Source of the DNA: Corynebacterium atrinae
GTDB lineage: Bacteria; Actinomycetota; Actinomycetes; Mycobacteriales; Mycobacteriaceae
Assembly (NCBI RefSeq): GCF_030408455.1
Contig: NZ_CP046977.1
Coordinates: 1,736,001-1,800,000, forward strand
Direction: 5' to 3'
Length of the DNA: 64,000 nucleotides
The notes beneath the pieces are model-generated. The model saw only the letters and a list, made by a program, of their open reading frames with translations, was not told the DNA's origin and did no database searches. A program made the position numbers and the translations under genes. Positions 49,888 through 59,134 of this stretch are shown here, in pieces (the stretch's first letter is position 1; each line of letters starts with the position of its first letter).

Positions 49888-51441
49888 CTACTTGTCCCTA
49901 CTTATCTGTCTCAATGTTTTCTCAGTGCTGGCACTGCTGTGGAGCAGCCCCTCGGCGACGCGCCACAAACCCTGGGAATTTGACGCCTTCACGAGGACAA
50001 CATCCCCGGGGTTAGTTCCCCCAGGTCCGCTGTAGTCGCTCGGACGGGTCCGCAACACGGCATCGACAAGCGTAATGGCCTCATCAATGGTCTTAGCAAC
50101 TGACGTAGTTATACCCCGGTTCTCAGCCTCGGTGGCCATGGCGCGACTGTTCGCGCTCGACCCAACCGCAATGAGGTGACTGATGCGATACCGGTCCAGC
50201 TCCTCACCTAACTCACGGTGGGACTGCTCCGCATCGGGGCCCAACTCGCCCATCTCGCCCAGCACCGCAACGGCACGGGCGTGGGGTCGGGCCGCGGCGG
50301 TGTATGCCAACGCAGCGATTCCGGCCTTCATGGAGTCCGGGTTGGCGTTGTAGGAATCATTGATGACTGTGACGCCGTCGTCGCGGGTCTGCACATCCAT
50401 CCGGTGAGCGGAGGCATTCTTGTGGTGGCTCAGCCCGGCGGCGATCTGCTCCAGGCTCAGCCCCACGGCCAGGCCGACGGCGGCAGCGGCCAAGGCGTTG
50501 GAGACTTGGTGCTCTCCAAACACCTTGAGTTTGATGCGGATGGATCCCTCGGCGGTGCGCAGGGTAAAGCTGGGGCGGGCGACATCATCGAGCTCGATGT
50601 CCTCCGCCCAGAGGTCGGCGCCCGGGGCCGGGGGCTCCGCGGCGGAGTAGAACACCACCTGCGCCTCGGTGCGGTCGGCCATCGCCGCGACAAAAGGATC
50701 GTCGGCGTTGAGGATGGCGGTGCCGTTCACGGGCAGCGCCTCGACGAGTTCACCCTTGGCCTGCGCGATATTCTCCCGCGAGCCGAACTCCCCGAGATGC
50801 GCGGAACCAACATTGAGGACGGCGCCCACCAGGGGCGGGGCAATATCCGCCAAGTGCCGGATTTGGCCGATCCCCCGCGCGGACATCTCCGCGACGAGAA
50901 AACGAGTGTCGGCATCACATCGGAAGGCGGTATACGGGTGGCCGATCTCGTTGTTAAAGGAGCCAGGTGGGGCGACAGTCTCGCCCGCACCGCGCAGCAC
51001 GGAAGCCACGAGGTCCTTCGTCGAGGTCTTGCCTGCGGAGCCGGTGATACCCACGACGATAAGCTCGTGCTCATCTTCGAGCCGGGTGACCACCGCGCGT
51101 GCCAGCGCCGACAAGGCACCCACTACTGCCGCGGCGGAGCCGTCGACATCATTGGCGTAGACATCCGCGTTGGACTCAGTCCGGCCCCGAGGCGTGACGA
51201 CGATCGCCGGTACCCCCACCGGGCGCGCCGCCAGCACCGCCACCGCGCCGGCCGCGATCGCGGTCTCGGCGTAGTCGTGCCCGTCGACGCGGGCGCCGGG
51301 CAGGGCGAGGAAAAGCCCACCCGGGGTGACCTTGCGGGAATCGAACTCAACGAATCCGGTGACCCGCGCCTGCGGGTCGGAAACATCGTGCAGCTCGCCG
51401 CCGACGATCTCGGCGATCTCTGCGAGGGAAAAATCGATCAT
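49888..51441 (-). CDS. murF: UDP-MurNAc-tripeptide-D-alanyl-D-alanine ligase
   Basis: Adds D-Ala-D-Ala to complete the pentapeptide precursor, 517 residues. [16 protein letters not shown] is the MurF-type N-terminus; [18 protein letters not shown] binds [23 protein letters not shown] and [19 protein letters not shown] are MurF signatures. The start overlaps the murE stop as ATGA. Confidence 0.96.
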   Translation of the reverse strand: MIDFSLAEIAEIVGGELHDVSDPQARVTGFVEFDSRKVTPGGLFLALPGARVDGHDYAETAIAAGAVAVLAARPVGVPAIVVTPRGRTESNADVYANDVDGSAAAVVGALSALARAVVTRLEDEHELIVVGITGSAGKTSTKDLVASVLRGAGETVAPPGSFNNEIGHPYTAFRCDADTRFLVAEMSARGIGQIRHLADIAPPLVGAVLNVGSAHLGEFGSRENIAQAKGELVEALPVNGTAILNADDPFVAAMADRTEAQVVFYSAAEPPAPGADLWAEDIELDDVARPSFTLRTAEGSIRIKLKVFGEHQVSNALAAAAVGLAVGLSLEQIAAGLSHHKNASAHRMDVQTRDDGVTVINDSYNANPDSMKAGIAALAYTAAARPHARAVAVLGEMGELGPDAEQSHRELGEELDRYRISHLIAVGSSANSRAMATEAENRGITTSVAKTIDEAITLVDAVLRTRPSDYSGPGGTNPGDVVLVKASNSQGLWRVAEGLLHSSASTEKTLRQISRDK

Positions 51442-52961
51442 TGGAGCCTCTCCTCGAGGGCGCGGCGGACCTCTTCCCGATCATCAAAATGGTGGTCGAC
51501 CCCGGCGATCAGCTGGCCGACCTCGTGGCCTTTACCGGCGACGACGACCCCGTCGCCCGGCTGCGCCCACTGAATGAGGGCGTCGATGGCTCGGGCGCGA
51601 TCACCGATCTCCCGGATCTCGGAGGTCGCACCGGCCCCCTGGGCGCCCGCAAGCACGGCGGCGCGGATCGTGGCGGGTTCCTCGCTGCGGGGATTGTCAT
51701 CGGTGATGATTACCAGGTCAGCGCGGCGCGCCGCCTCAGCCCCCATGATGGGCCGTTTGGAAGGATCGCGGTCCCCACCGGCGCCGACAACTACTCCGAG
51801 TCGTCCGGTGATCTGACCCCGCAGAGTGTCCAGCACCGCGGCGACAGCGGCCGGCTTGTGGGCGTAGTCGACGACGGCGAGGAAATCTTGCCCGGCATCG
51901 ATGCGTTCCATACGGCCGGGGACGGCGACGGTATTAAGGCCCGCGGTGAACCTCTCAGGGTCTACGCCTGCGGCCAGCGCACAGGCGGTAGCCAGAGCGG
52001 CGTTGGCGATGTTGAAGTCACCGGGCAGAGGCAGTTCGAAGGTGATCGGGTCGCACTGCGGGAGGGTGAGCTCGATGGTCTGAGCCCCACTAGGGGCGAG
52101 CTCAACCTGACGGGCCTGAACGTCGGCCACCTCGCCGCTGGTGCTCACGGTCATCGGGTCGGCAGCAAGCTCGGCCATGCGCTTGCCCCAGTGATCATCA
52201 ATACAGACGACGGAGTGGCGCGCGGCCAGCGGGGAGCCGGGGTCGAAGAATTTTGCCTTGGTGGCAAAGTAGTCCTCCATCGTGGGATGGAAGTCCAGGT
52301 GATCCTGGGAGAGGTTAGTAAAGCCCGCCACGTCGAACTGCGTTCCGTCCACCCGCCCTAAGGATAGGGCGTGAGAGGACACTTCCATCACCACATGGGT
52401 GACCCCTTCGCGGCGCATGCGGGCGAACAGCGCCTGCAGCGTGGGGGCCTCCGGGGTGGTGAGCTTCGTGGGGACGGGCACGCCGTCGATACGCGTTCCG
52501 GTCGTGCCGATGAGACCCACCTTGTGGCCCGCAGCGATGAGCCCCACCTCCAGCAAATAGCTGGTGGTGGTCTTGCCCGAGGTACCCGTCACTCCGATGA
52601 TCGTGAGATCGCGGGAGGGGTGGCCGTAGACCTCCGCAGCGAGGGCGCCCAGGACCTCACGCACGTCATCGACGACGAGGATCGGCCGACTCTCACCGGC
52701 CTCGAGGAGAAGTTCCCGGCCCGGGTCATCGGTGAGGATCGCGGTTGCCAGAGTGTGGTCCGCAAATTCGGCACCGTGGCGCCGGGTACCGGGCAACGCG
52801 GCGAACAGGGCGCCAGAGGGTTCCACCGCGGCGGAATCGAGGCTGATGGAGGTGATGGCGGGGTCACTATCACCCGTATTCACCAGCATTGCCTCCACGG
52901 TGGATGAGGCTTGATTCGCCAGGTTGAGCAGGTGAGACAGGGTGGGTGCCTGCGGTGCCAT
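51438..52961 (-). CDS. murE: UDP-MurNAc-tripeptide synthetase (meso-DAP adding)
   Basis: Adds the third residue of the stem peptide, 507 residues. VTGTSGKTTTSYLLEVGL binds ATP, EVSSHALSLGRVDG and TNLSQDHLDFH are MurE motifs, and TDDNPRSEEP contains the DNPR sequence that selects meso-diaminopimelate. AAGGAGG lies close upstream of the ATG. It follows ftsI by 27 bases. Confidence 0.96.
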   Translation of the reverse strand: MAPQAPTLSHLLNLANQASSTVEAMLVNTGDSDPAITSISLDSAAVEPSGALFAALPGTRRHGAEFADHTLATAILTDDPGRELLLEAGESRPILVVDDVREVLGALAAEVYGHPSRDLTIIGVTGTSGKTTTSYLLEVGLIAAGHKVGLIGTTGTRIDGVPVPTKLTTPEAPTLQALFARMRREGVTHVVMEVSSHALSLGRVDGTQFDVAGFTNLSQDHLDFHPTMEDYFATKAKFFDPGSPLAARHSVVCIDDHWGKRMAELAADPMTVSTSGEVADVQARQVELAPSGAQTIELTLPQCDPITFELPLPGDFNIANAALATACALAAGVDPERFTAGLNTVAVPGRMERIDAGQDFLAVVDYAHKPAAVAAVLDTLRGQITGRLGVVVGAGGDRDPSKRPIMGAEAARRADLVIITDDNPRSEEPATIRAAVLAGAQGAGATSEIREIGDRARAIDALIQWAQPGDGVVVAGKGHEVGQLIAGVDHHFDDREEVRRALEERLQ

Positions 52962-52988
52962 GGTTTTTCCTCCTTGGTGTAGGTCGGG

Positions 52989-55049
52989 CTAAGGGGCCTG
53001 AAGGATGAGAAGGTCCTCTTTCGGCGGGGACGTGGGAATATTGTCGCGATTGAGCAACCACGAGGCGATGTCCCGGAAGATGGGGGCGGCTGATTGTCCG
53101 CCCGCTCCCCCAGGCTCCACGCCGCGTCCCGGCTCATCCACCATAATGGCCACGACGAAACGAGGATCATCCGCGGGTGCGATACCTGCAAAGGTGATCC
53201 AGTAGGCGCTCGAAGAATAGGCGCCGGTCTCTGGGTTAACCTTCTGAGCGGTACCGGTCTTGCCAGATGTTTGGTATCCCGGAATGGCACCGCCAACGCC
53301 GGTACCCGATTGAACACCGGTCGGATCGGACTGGGTCACTGCCTGGAACATATCGACGGTAGTTTTGGCCGTCTCGGGGCTCACCACCTGAACGCGCTGC
53401 GGCTCCGGCAGGTCTTGGGTCTCGCCGTCAGGTCCGGTAATGCTGTCAATAATGCGGGGCTGGATGCGCTCGCCGCCATTGGCCAGCGTTTGGTAGATGC
53501 CAGCCATCTGCAGCGTGGTCAGTGACATGCCCTGCCCAATGGGCAGGTTGGCGAAGGTACCACCCGACCATTGCTCCAGCGGGGGAAGGAGACCGGCCGA
53601 CTCATTGGGCAGTTCCACGCCGGTCGGCTGGCCGACACCAAATCGCTGAAGATAGTCGGCATAGCGTTCCTCGCCGAGACGGTCAGCGAGCATCAGCGTG
53701 CCAACGTTCGAGGACTTACCGAAGATGCCAGTGGTGGTGTATGGAACGACCCCGTGCTCCCAGGCGTCCTTGACGGTGACGCCGGCCATGTGAATCGAGC
53801 CTGGCACCTGGTGAACCTCGTCGGGAGTGGTGAGGCCCTCTTCGAGTGTGGCGGCTGCCGTAATGGCTTTGGCCACCGAGCCCGGCTCGAACGGGTAGGA
53901 GATGGTCTGGTTCTCGAAGTCTTTACCCTGCTCCAGCTGCTTGCCAATATCACCGTTGGGATCGATGGTGTCCGTATTCGCCATCGCCAGCACATGGCCG
54001 GTGGCCACGTCGAGCACGACCGCCTCCGCTGACTTAGCCATGGAATTGGCCTTGGCCTGCTCTAACAACTGCTGGACGTAGGTCTGCAAGTCAAGGTCGA
54101 GGGTCAACTCCACGCTGGAGCCATTGACAGCCGGGACCACGTCGCGCAGCGTGCCGGGAATGACCTGGCCATCAGTCGACACGTCTTCGGTGGAGCGCCC
54201 ATTGATGCCCGAGAGGTTAGCGTCGCCGGAGGCTTCGAAACCGAACTGTCCCTGCCCGTCCATCGACACTTTGCCGATAATGTTTTCTCCGATCGCCCCG
54301 TTCGGGTACTGGCGAATGTCTTGGTGATCAGCGGCGACGCCATGATAGGTCGCGGCGATCTCCGCTGCCACATCGGGATCAACATTGCGGACCAAGACCT
54401 CGTAGGTGGTATCGGCCTTCAGCTTGTTGAGGATCTCCTTTTCCTTCAACTCGTCACCGGAGGCACCGGTCCGCTTAATCATGGCGGGGATTTCTCGCGA
54501 CATGCGCTCGAGAATGTCGTCAACGCGCTTGTTCAGCTCTTCGTTGATCTGCTCCTCAGTTTTTCCGACATTCTCCCCGTCGATACGCATCTGCAGGTCC
54601 TGCTGTTCCCGCAGCTCATTGCGCAACAGCTTCGGCGAAACAGTGAGGCTTCGGGCCTGCATGGTGTAGGCGAGTTTGTTGCCGTCACGGTCCGAAATTT
54701 CTCCCCGACGCGCCGGATCAACATATACTCGCGCTCGCTGTTCCTGCGCCTGAGCAGCGAGTTCCGGGCCCCATACTCCTTGCACCCAGGCGAGTCGCCC
54801 GACGAGTAGTAGCGACATCACCACGAATAGCGACATGACGATGGTGACGCGCCGTTCAGTCAGCTTTCGTCCACGCAGGGGCTCGACCCTTCCGGGACGA
54901 GGACTGGCGGCCTCCGACTGAGGCCGAGAAGTTGCTTCTCGACGCCCCGCTGCCGGACGTGCGCCGGCATACGCGCGAGACGACGAACGACGGGACGAGT
55001 CGCCTCGCCCCGCGTCACGCCTTCCGCCTCCAGCGTTCGGTGGTTTCAC
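52989..55049 (-). CDS. ftsI: Septal transpeptidase FtsI (PBP3, class B)
   Basis: Division-specific class B penicillin-binding protein, 686 residues. It has an Arg/Ser/Pro-rich cytosolic tail, one helix (about 68-88), a dimerisation/pedestal domain and a transpeptidase domain. Active-site motifs are S391-V-A-K394, SSN (446-448) and KTG (597-599). It crosslinks septal peptidoglycan together with FtsW. The GTG start is 17 bases after the ftsL stop; the ribosome site is weak, so coupling to ftsL is likely. Confidence 0.95.
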   Translation of the reverse strand: MKPPNAGGGRRDAGRGDSSRRSSSRAYAGARPAAGRREATSRPQSEAASPRPGRVEPLRGRKLTERRVTIVMSLFVVMSLLLVGRLAWVQGVWGPELAAQAQEQRARVYVDPARRGEISDRDGNKLAYTMQARSLTVSPKLLRNELREQQDLQMRIDGENVGKTEEQINEELNKRVDDILERMSREIPAMIKRTGASGDELKEKEILNKLKADTTYEVLVRNVDPDVAAEIAATYHGVAADHQDIRQYPNGAIGENIIGKVSMDGQGQFGFEASGDANLSGINGRSTEDVSTDGQVIPGTLRDVVPAVNGSSVELTLDLDLQTYVQQLLEQAKANSMAKSAEAVVLDVATGHVLAMANTDTIDPNGDIGKQLEQGKDFENQTISYPFEPGSVAKAITAAATLEEGLTTPDEVHQVPGSIHMAGVTVKDAWEHGVVPYTTTGIFGKSSNVGTLMLADRLGEERYADYLQRFGVGQPTGVELPNESAGLLPPLEQWSGGTFANLPIGQGMSLTTLQMAGIYQTLANGGERIQPRIIDSITGPDGETQDLPEPQRVQVVSPETAKTTVDMFQAVTQSDPTGVQSGTGVGGAIPGYQTSGKTGTAQKVNPETGAYSSSAYWITFAGIAPADDPRFVVAIMVDEPGRGVEPGGAGGQSAAPIFRDIASWLLNRDNIPTSPPKEDLLILQAP

Positions 55050-55066
55050 TACCCGTCTTCACCTGC

Positions 55067-55879
55067 TTAGTTGTTGTCAGTTACCGTGGCCGGAACATTT
55101 GGCATGTACGGTGCCACGCCCGGTTCGGAACGAGTAGCTCCAGCCGAGGCAGCACCATTGGGGGTGCTAGCAAGCTGATGCCCCTGCGGCACAGCCTGGA
55201 GGTTGTTACCCAATTCGCTGATAGCCTGCGGATCTGTCGATGCCTGGCCTGGGCGAACCGGTGCTCCATTGATGTTCATAATAGGCCGGGTAGCTGGATC
55301 TGCCGGGCGCTGCTCAACGATGTCGCCATTTTCTGCCACAGCCAGAATTCCCGGTTGCGTGGGGACAGCCATGCCCAACTCCCCTGCCCGGCGAGCCAGC
55401 TCGGCGGAGGAACTGGCGTTAGCCAAGTCGCGGTTGAGGGTCTCAATTTGGTTATTCAGCTGCTTTTCCTGAGAGACAAGCTGCTGCATCTGAAACGTCT
55501 GTTGAGTAGACATGCCCGACAAAGCCATCGCCGCCGCTACTCCCCCGACGAAGAGGATGATCGCCAACACTGACAACTTGGCCAGCAACGTCGTCTGCTT
55601 CGAAGACACCACCCGTCGACCGCGAACCGACACAACCTGCTGGGAACCCAGGCGAGTCTGATACGGACGACGACGCTGCGGCAGCGGCGCCCGCGGGTCC
55701 CGACCGGGTTGGTAGGTCGGAGCAACCGGCTGTCCGCCTGGTTGAGCATATCCCCTCACCCGCTGGTCACGGATGTCGCGTTCGAGGACCGCCGTGGAGG
55801 CGTTTCCCGTACTGAAGTCACGGCTGGCGCCCATAGTGTATCGATCCTTCCGGCGGTCGTACCTGTCGGTGCTGCTCAC
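55067..55879 (-). CDS. ftsL: FtsL-like bitopic division protein
   Basis: A 270-residue protein at the ftsL position between rsmH and ftsI. It has a basic, Pro/Arg/Gln-rich cytosolic region of about 95 residues, one helix (about 97-120) and a coiled coil (about 122-155, [20 protein letters not shown]), then the [11 protein letters not shown] segment typical of FtsL/DivIC and a long Pro/Ala/Asn-rich tail. Much longer than E. coli FtsL, but typical of this lineage. Assignment rests on layout and location. The GTG start overlaps the rsmH stop (GTGA). Confidence 0.85.
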   Translation of the reverse strand: MSSTDRYDRRKDRYTMGASRDFSTGNASTAVLERDIRDQRVRGYAQPGGQPVAPTYQPGRDPRAPLPQRRRPYQTRLGSQQVVSVRGRRVVSSKQTTLLAKLSVLAIILFVGGVAAAMALSGMSTQQTFQMQQLVSQEKQLNNQIETLNRDLANASSSAELARRAGELGMAVPTQPGILAVAENGDIVEQRPADPATRPIMNINGAPVRPGQASTDPQAISELGNNLQAVPQGHQLASTPNGAASAGATRSEPGVAPYMPNVPATVTDNN

Positions 55880-56940
55880 GATCGCTTCTCCTCGGGGTCA
55901 GGGAGCTTTTCCAGGGCGCGCACTCTAACGGGTGCGGCCCGCTGGTTCTCCTCGATCTCGGCTTCAGTGGCTTTCTCCGCCCCGCGGGTCACGGTGGCGA
56001 AACGGGGGGCGGTGCCCGGCAAATCCATCGGCAGGCCGGGCGGGGTTTTGGATGCAGTTAGTTCAGTGAAGGCCAGTTTGACGATGCGGTCTTCCAGCGA
56101 TTGATAGCTCATGAACACCGCCCGTCCTCCCACGGCTAGTGCCTCAGTGATGATCGGGATGACGTTTTCCAACGCCTCAAGTTCCTTGTTCACTTCAATG
56201 CGCAAGGCCTGGAAGGTGCGCTTGGCGGGGTGCCCGCCGGTGCGCCTGGTCGCCGCCGGAATAGTGGCGTACAGCAACTCCACGAGACGCTCTGAGCTGA
56301 CGAACGGTTCCTTGTCCCGCTCCTTGAGCACCGCCGACGCGATCTTCCCGGCGAAACGTTCATCCCCATAGTTTTTGAGGATGCGCGCTAAATCGCCGTG
56401 GGAGTAGGTATTGAGAACATCGGCGGCTGTGATCCCCTGAGTGGGATCCATTCGCATATCCAAGGGAGCATCCACCCGGTAGGCGAATCCTCGCTCCGGC
56501 TGGTCGAGCTGCATCGATGAGACTCCCAGGTCGAACAGAGCCCCAGCGATGCCATTTTGACGGGCGGTGTCGAACACTCCGCCTGCATCCTGCTCGCTGG
56601 CAATCGCCTCTCCAATACCATCGAATCGGACCTGGACGCCGACGAAACGCGAACCGAAGGGCGCGAGCCTTTCCCGGGCCTCGCCCAAAGAAACCGGATC
56701 CCGGTCCACACCAACGACTTTGACATGAGGAAATGTCCGCAGGAAATGCTCGGTGTGCCCGCCAGCGCCGAGGGTTCCGTCGACAAGGACAGCCTTGTCG
56801 CCCATCGCTTCGACGGCCGGGGCCAGAAGTTCGGTCACGCGGTCGCGCAAGACGGGGACGTGACCGTGGTTAGCCGCGATATCAAAGTCCATGTCGCTGA
56901 AGTGATCTGCCACGGTTGTCCGCCCCCTTCGAGTGCTCAT
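55876..56940 (-). CDS. rsmH: 16S rRNA m4C1402 methyltransferase
   Basis: S-adenosylmethionine-dependent N4-methyltransferase of cytidine 1402 (formerly MraW), up to 354 residues. [32 protein letters not shown] (SAM site), [36 protein letters not shown] and [13 protein letters not shown] [13 protein letters not shown] are family motifs. The start is uncertain: ATG at 56940 has GGGACA nearby, while an ATG 16 codons later is closer to the conserved N-terminus. A TATACG box (56983-56988) could give it its own promoter. Confidence 0.94.
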   Translation of the reverse strand: MSTRRGRTTVADHFSDMDFDIAANHGHVPVLRDRVTELLAPAVEAMGDKAVLVDGTLGAGGHTEHFLRTFPHVKVVGVDRDPVSLGEARERLAPFGSRFVGVQVRFDGIGEAIASEQDAGGVFDTARQNGIAGALFDLGVSSMQLDQPERGFAYRVDAPLDMRMDPTQGITAADVLNTYSHGDLARILKNYGDERFAGKIASAVLKERDKEPFVSSERLVELLYATIPAATRRTGGHPAKRTFQALRIEVNKELEALENVIPIITEALAVGGRAVFMSYQSLEDRIVKLAFTELTASKTPPGLPMDLPGTAPRFATVTRGAEKATEAEIEENQRAAPVRVRALEKLPDPEEKRS

Positions 56941-57087
56941 CGTGTCCCGATGTGTGCCCGACGTCGCGGACCGCGCGGGGTGCGTATAGGGCCCTGCCCG
57001 ATGTGTTCATCTGATGTCGGGGAAGTACACCAGAGCATCACCTCGGGCAGAGTCCGTACACGCGCTCCGCCCGACCCTGTCAACAGG

Positions 57088-57522
57088 TCAGAGCAGTCCG
57101 CCGAGGACGTCATCTGTGTCAGCCGCCGAGAAAGCGGCCTCCGTTTCCTTCTGATACGCGGCCCAGGATTCGGCATCCCAGATTTCGAGAAAGTCCACCG
57201 AGCCAATGACCACGCATTCCTTTGAGAGGTTTGCGTACTCCCGATGCCCCGCTGACAACGTGATGCGCCCATTTCCATCGGGTCGCTGTTCATCCGCGCT
57301 GGCAGCCAGGTTACGGATGAAGGCGCGAGCCTCCGGGTTAGTGCGGGACACGGCAGCGGCCTTTCGGGCACGTGCCGCGAACTCTTCCCGGGGATAGACC
57401 GCAAGGCTGTGGTCTTGCCCCTTCGTGATCATCAACCCACCAGCAAGATCCTCACGGAACTTGGCCGGCAGCGTCAGTCGACCTTTGTCATCGAGCTTCG
57501 GAGTGTAGGTACCGAGAAACAT
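57088..57522 (-). CDS. mraZ: Transcriptional regulator MraZ
   Basis: First gene of the dcw cluster, 144 residues with two AbrB-type swapped-hairpin repeats: [20 protein letters not shown] near the N-terminus and [15 protein letters not shown] in the second half. MraZ assembles into rings that bind tandem DNA boxes and represses its own cluster in other bacteria. AAGGAAGG precedes the ATG. A three-box GTGGGG array with 10-bp period lies about 100 bases upstream and is the probable operator. Confidence 0.95.
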   Translation of the reverse strand: MFLGTYTPKLDDKGRLTLPAKFREDLAGGLMITKGQDHSLAVYPREEFAARARKAAAVSRTNPEARAFIRNLAASADEQRPDGNGRITLSAGHREYANLSKECVVIGSVDFLEIWDAESWAAYQKETEAAFSAADTDDVLGGLL

Positions 57523-57584
57523 CCCGGGGCCACCTTCCTTGTCTCAATGTCGCCGATCGGATGGGTTCTCGCCATGGATCCGAT

Positions 57585-57600
57585 GTGCCCCTAGGGGCAC
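57585..57600. repeat. Perfect 16-bp palindrome GTGCCCCTAGGGGCAC
   Basis: Symmetric about CTAG, in the mraZ leader between the MraZ-type boxes and the start codon. It could be a dimeric regulator site or form a hairpin in the mRNA. Confidence 0.7.
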
Positions 57601-57618
57601 CTCTTCTCCACCGCTGCG

Positions 57619-57644
57619 CCCCACAATACCCCACTTTGCCCCAC
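57619..57644 (-). promoter_or_regulatory. Probable MraZ operator: three GTGGGG boxes
   Basis: GTGGGG at 57639-57644, 57629-57634 and 57619-57624 on the minus strand, exactly 10 bp apart, one helical turn. Tandem TGGG-type boxes ahead of mraZ are the known binding pattern of MraZ in other bacteria. They would lie just downstream of a start from the TAAATT box. Confidence 0.65.
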
Positions 57645-57654
57645 AACCAACACC

Positions 57655-57660
57655 AATTTA
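57655..57660 (-). promoter_or_regulatory. Candidate mraZ -10 box (TAAATT)
   Basis: TAAATT on the minus strand, placing the start near 57648, directly before the GTGGGG array. No clear -35 element. Confidence 0.3.
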
Positions 57661-57759
57661 CTCCAGCCACGCCGAAAGAGAGCTTATTTCTGCACGTTAA
57701 ATGGACAAAAATCTAGTGGGGCACGTACCCATCGAGGCAAGATCCATTCGCCTCATGTG

Positions 57760-57783
57760 TCACATCAGCACCAATGGCCCCAT
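57760..57783 (-). CDS. Possible seven-codon leader ORF
   Basis: ATG GGG CCA TTG GTG CTG ATG TGA follows a near-perfect ribosome site AAAGGAGG by 11 bases, within the region upstream of mraZ. An in-frame TTG alternative in another frame would encode 26 residues. The ribosome site is stronger than that of most genes here, which is the only support. Confidence 0.2.
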   Translation of the reverse strand: MGPLVLM

Positions 57784-57914
57784 TTGCCAATTTGCCTCCT
57801 TTCACCCCAGTGGAGTCAAATCGACACTCCCGTTGATCCCTTCCTGGGAAAACTCTAAGAAATGCCGCTCGGAAAGCTTCGCAGTTACGACTGCCTTGAC
57901 GGTCGATCAAAAGA

Positions 57915-57930
57915 GTGGGGCAAAGTGGGG
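57915..57930 (+). promoter_or_regulatory. Second GTGGGG pair, inverted copy
   Basis: The 16-mer GTGGGGCAAAGTGGGG is identical to the one in the mraZ operator but on the other strand, about 270 bp away. The box period is again 10 bp. It could allow MraZ to bridge or loop the region. Confidence 0.5.
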
Positions 57931-58007
57931 CCAAGCAACGCCGCTGGCCGCCCGTGACACGCCTTACCTACCCACGCCGTCGAGTTTCGGCACCGCTGAA
58001 TCAACAA

Positions 58008-58041
58008 AGCCCGCCTCACCACAACGGTGAGACGGGCTATG
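58008..58041 (-). terminator. Intrinsic terminator of the DUF3040 gene
   Basis: AGCCCG-CTCACC pairs with GGTGAG-CGGGCT with one mismatch and a five-base loop. On the minus strand it is followed by TTTGTTGATT. It lies just after the DUF3040 stop and insulates the mraZ region. Confidence 0.75.
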
Positions 58042-58051
58042 CAACCAGTGG

Positions 58052-58447
58052 CTACTGATCTTCGAAGCGGCGGCGGAAATTCTCTTCCATCTTGTTACCT
58101 AGCGAAGAACTATTAGCCGCGGCAGCTTTCTTCGCACGCTTCGGGGATGATTCCTTCCGGGTGCTGGATCCGTTCCCCCGCAGCATCCAGACTCCGGCGC
58201 CAAACATGACTAGGAAGCCAACGACGCTCAGGGCGATGAACCAAAGACTCTGGGCGGCGAGGGCAACCCCGCCGATGAGCATGAGGAGCCCGACCACTGC
58301 GATAGCGACTCCACGCAGAGTCAATCCGCCGTTGCCACCGCCAAATAGGCTGTCACCAGACACGGACGCCCCAAACTTAGGGTCTTCAGCGAGAAGCGAT
58401 TGCTCAATTTCACGCAACGCTCGCTGTTCCTGCTCTGAAAGAGACAC
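58052..58447 (-). CDS. DUF3040 membrane protein
   Basis: A 131-residue protein with the actinobacterial DUF3040 layout: LSEQEQRALREIEQSLLAED at the N-terminus, two adjacent hydrophobic helices (GVAIAVVGLLMLIGGVALA and WFIALSVVGFLVMFGAGVW) and a basic C-terminal tail. Function unknown. It is conserved near mraZ in corynebacteria and mycobacteria. The GTG start has GGGAGGA just upstream; the longer open frame lacks a site. Confidence 0.82.
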   Translation of the reverse strand: MSLSEQEQRALREIEQSLLAEDPKFGASVSGDSLFGGGNGGLTLRGVAIAVVGLLMLIGGVALAAQSLWFIALSVVGFLVMFGAGVWMLRGNGSSTRKESSPKRAKKAAAANSSSLGNKMEENFRRRFEDQ

Positions 58448-58572
58448 TGGTTCCTCCCGGATTGGCTGGGTTCTCATACTTCGTGGGTGGAGCTCTATAT
58501 AGGGCTAACGTCCAGCCTAACGGGATTGTTCCCAAGAGTGCCAATGCCTACAAAACTATCGCCCCGCCCCAG

Positions 58573-59004
58573 CTAGGCGGCAGCGGGGAAGCCGCTCGCA
58601 TCACCTTCCACCATGGCCAGGAACTCGGACGCCAGGGCAATGATGTGATCTACGGTGTCATGGTCCAAGTCTCGCTCGAGCCCAGAGACCACCCGGGAGC
58701 GCAGACGAGAATATTGACTGAAGGTATCCGCCCACTCCTCTCCCCCGCCGCCAACAAGGCGAAGCTGGTCCCACGCGCTGGTGGGACGGCGACGGCGCCC
58801 AGCTACCGAGGACTCGGAGATCCACGCACCCGCAGTGCGCAGAGCGGCCTGGTAGGCGGATTCGAGCGCCTGCTCCCAGTTCCCCTCCTCGCGATAGGCC
58901 ACCGACTGCGACAGCAAGGCGCTGGCCTTGCTGAGGAAGTCTGCCCGACGGGTTCCTCGACCAGTGCGGGTGAACCTGGTGGTTGCAGAGACGATAGGTG
59001 CCAT
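58573..59004 (-). CDS. SAV_6107-type HEPN domain protein
   Basis: A 143-residue mostly helical protein: LSKASALLSQSVAYREEGNW and QALESAYQAALRTAGAWISE resemble the HEPN fold found in actinobacterial SAV_6107-family proteins. The canonical RxxxxH ribonuclease motif is not obvious. AAAGGAG lies nine bases before the ATG. Transcription comes from a near-consensus promoter containing a LexA-like box, so the gene is probably induced by DNA damage (inference). It is the only gene in the window with such a signal. Confidence 0.72.
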   Translation of the reverse strand: MAPIVSATTRFTRTGRGTRRADFLSKASALLSQSVAYREEGNWEQALESAYQAALRTAGAWISESSVAGRRRRPTSAWDQLRLVGGGGEEWADTFSQYSRLRSRVVSGLERDLDHDTVDHIIALASEFLAMVEGDASGFPAAA

Positions 59005-59075
59005 CGGGACCAACTCCTTTCCTATCGTTTTTCTCTTGGCCTCACCATAGAGGCTGTACCGAACACGTTAACTAG

Positions 59076-59104
59076 ATTATAGAACAGCTTTTCGAACTCC
59101 ACAA
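59076..59104 (-). promoter_or_regulatory. Near-consensus promoter of the HEPN gene
   Basis: Minus strand TTGTGG (59099-59104), a 17-bp spacer and TATAAT (59076-59081). The -10 is a perfect consensus match, unusual in this genome, as expected for a strong promoter held by a repressor. Confidence 0.7.
59080..59095 (-). promoter_or_regulatory. LexA/SOS box TCGAAAAGCTGTTCTA
   Basis: It matches the C. glutamicum LexA consensus TCGAA(A/C)ANNTGTTCGA (as I recall it) at all but one position. It overlaps the spacer and the first base of the -10 box, an ideal repressor position. Confidence 0.7.
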
Positions 59105-59134
59105 GGCCTAGCGGCCATCCACTAAGCAAGGGTC

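Larger units (their letters stand above)
57523..58007. other. Long intergenic region upstream of mraZ
   Basis: Roughly 485 bases without a convincing long gene. It holds a 16-bp palindrome, two GTGGGG arrays in opposite orientation and single boxes, a candidate mraZ -10 box, and a strong AAAGGAGG ribosome site (57795-57802, minus) ahead of a seven-codon frame. Open frames on both strands here have no recognisable protein features. Confidence 0.6.

Noticed and set aside
57701..58030. 109-codon plus-strand frame upstream of mraZ
   Set aside because: No ribosome site, no domain, mixed codon use, and it runs through the terminator of the DUF3040 gene.
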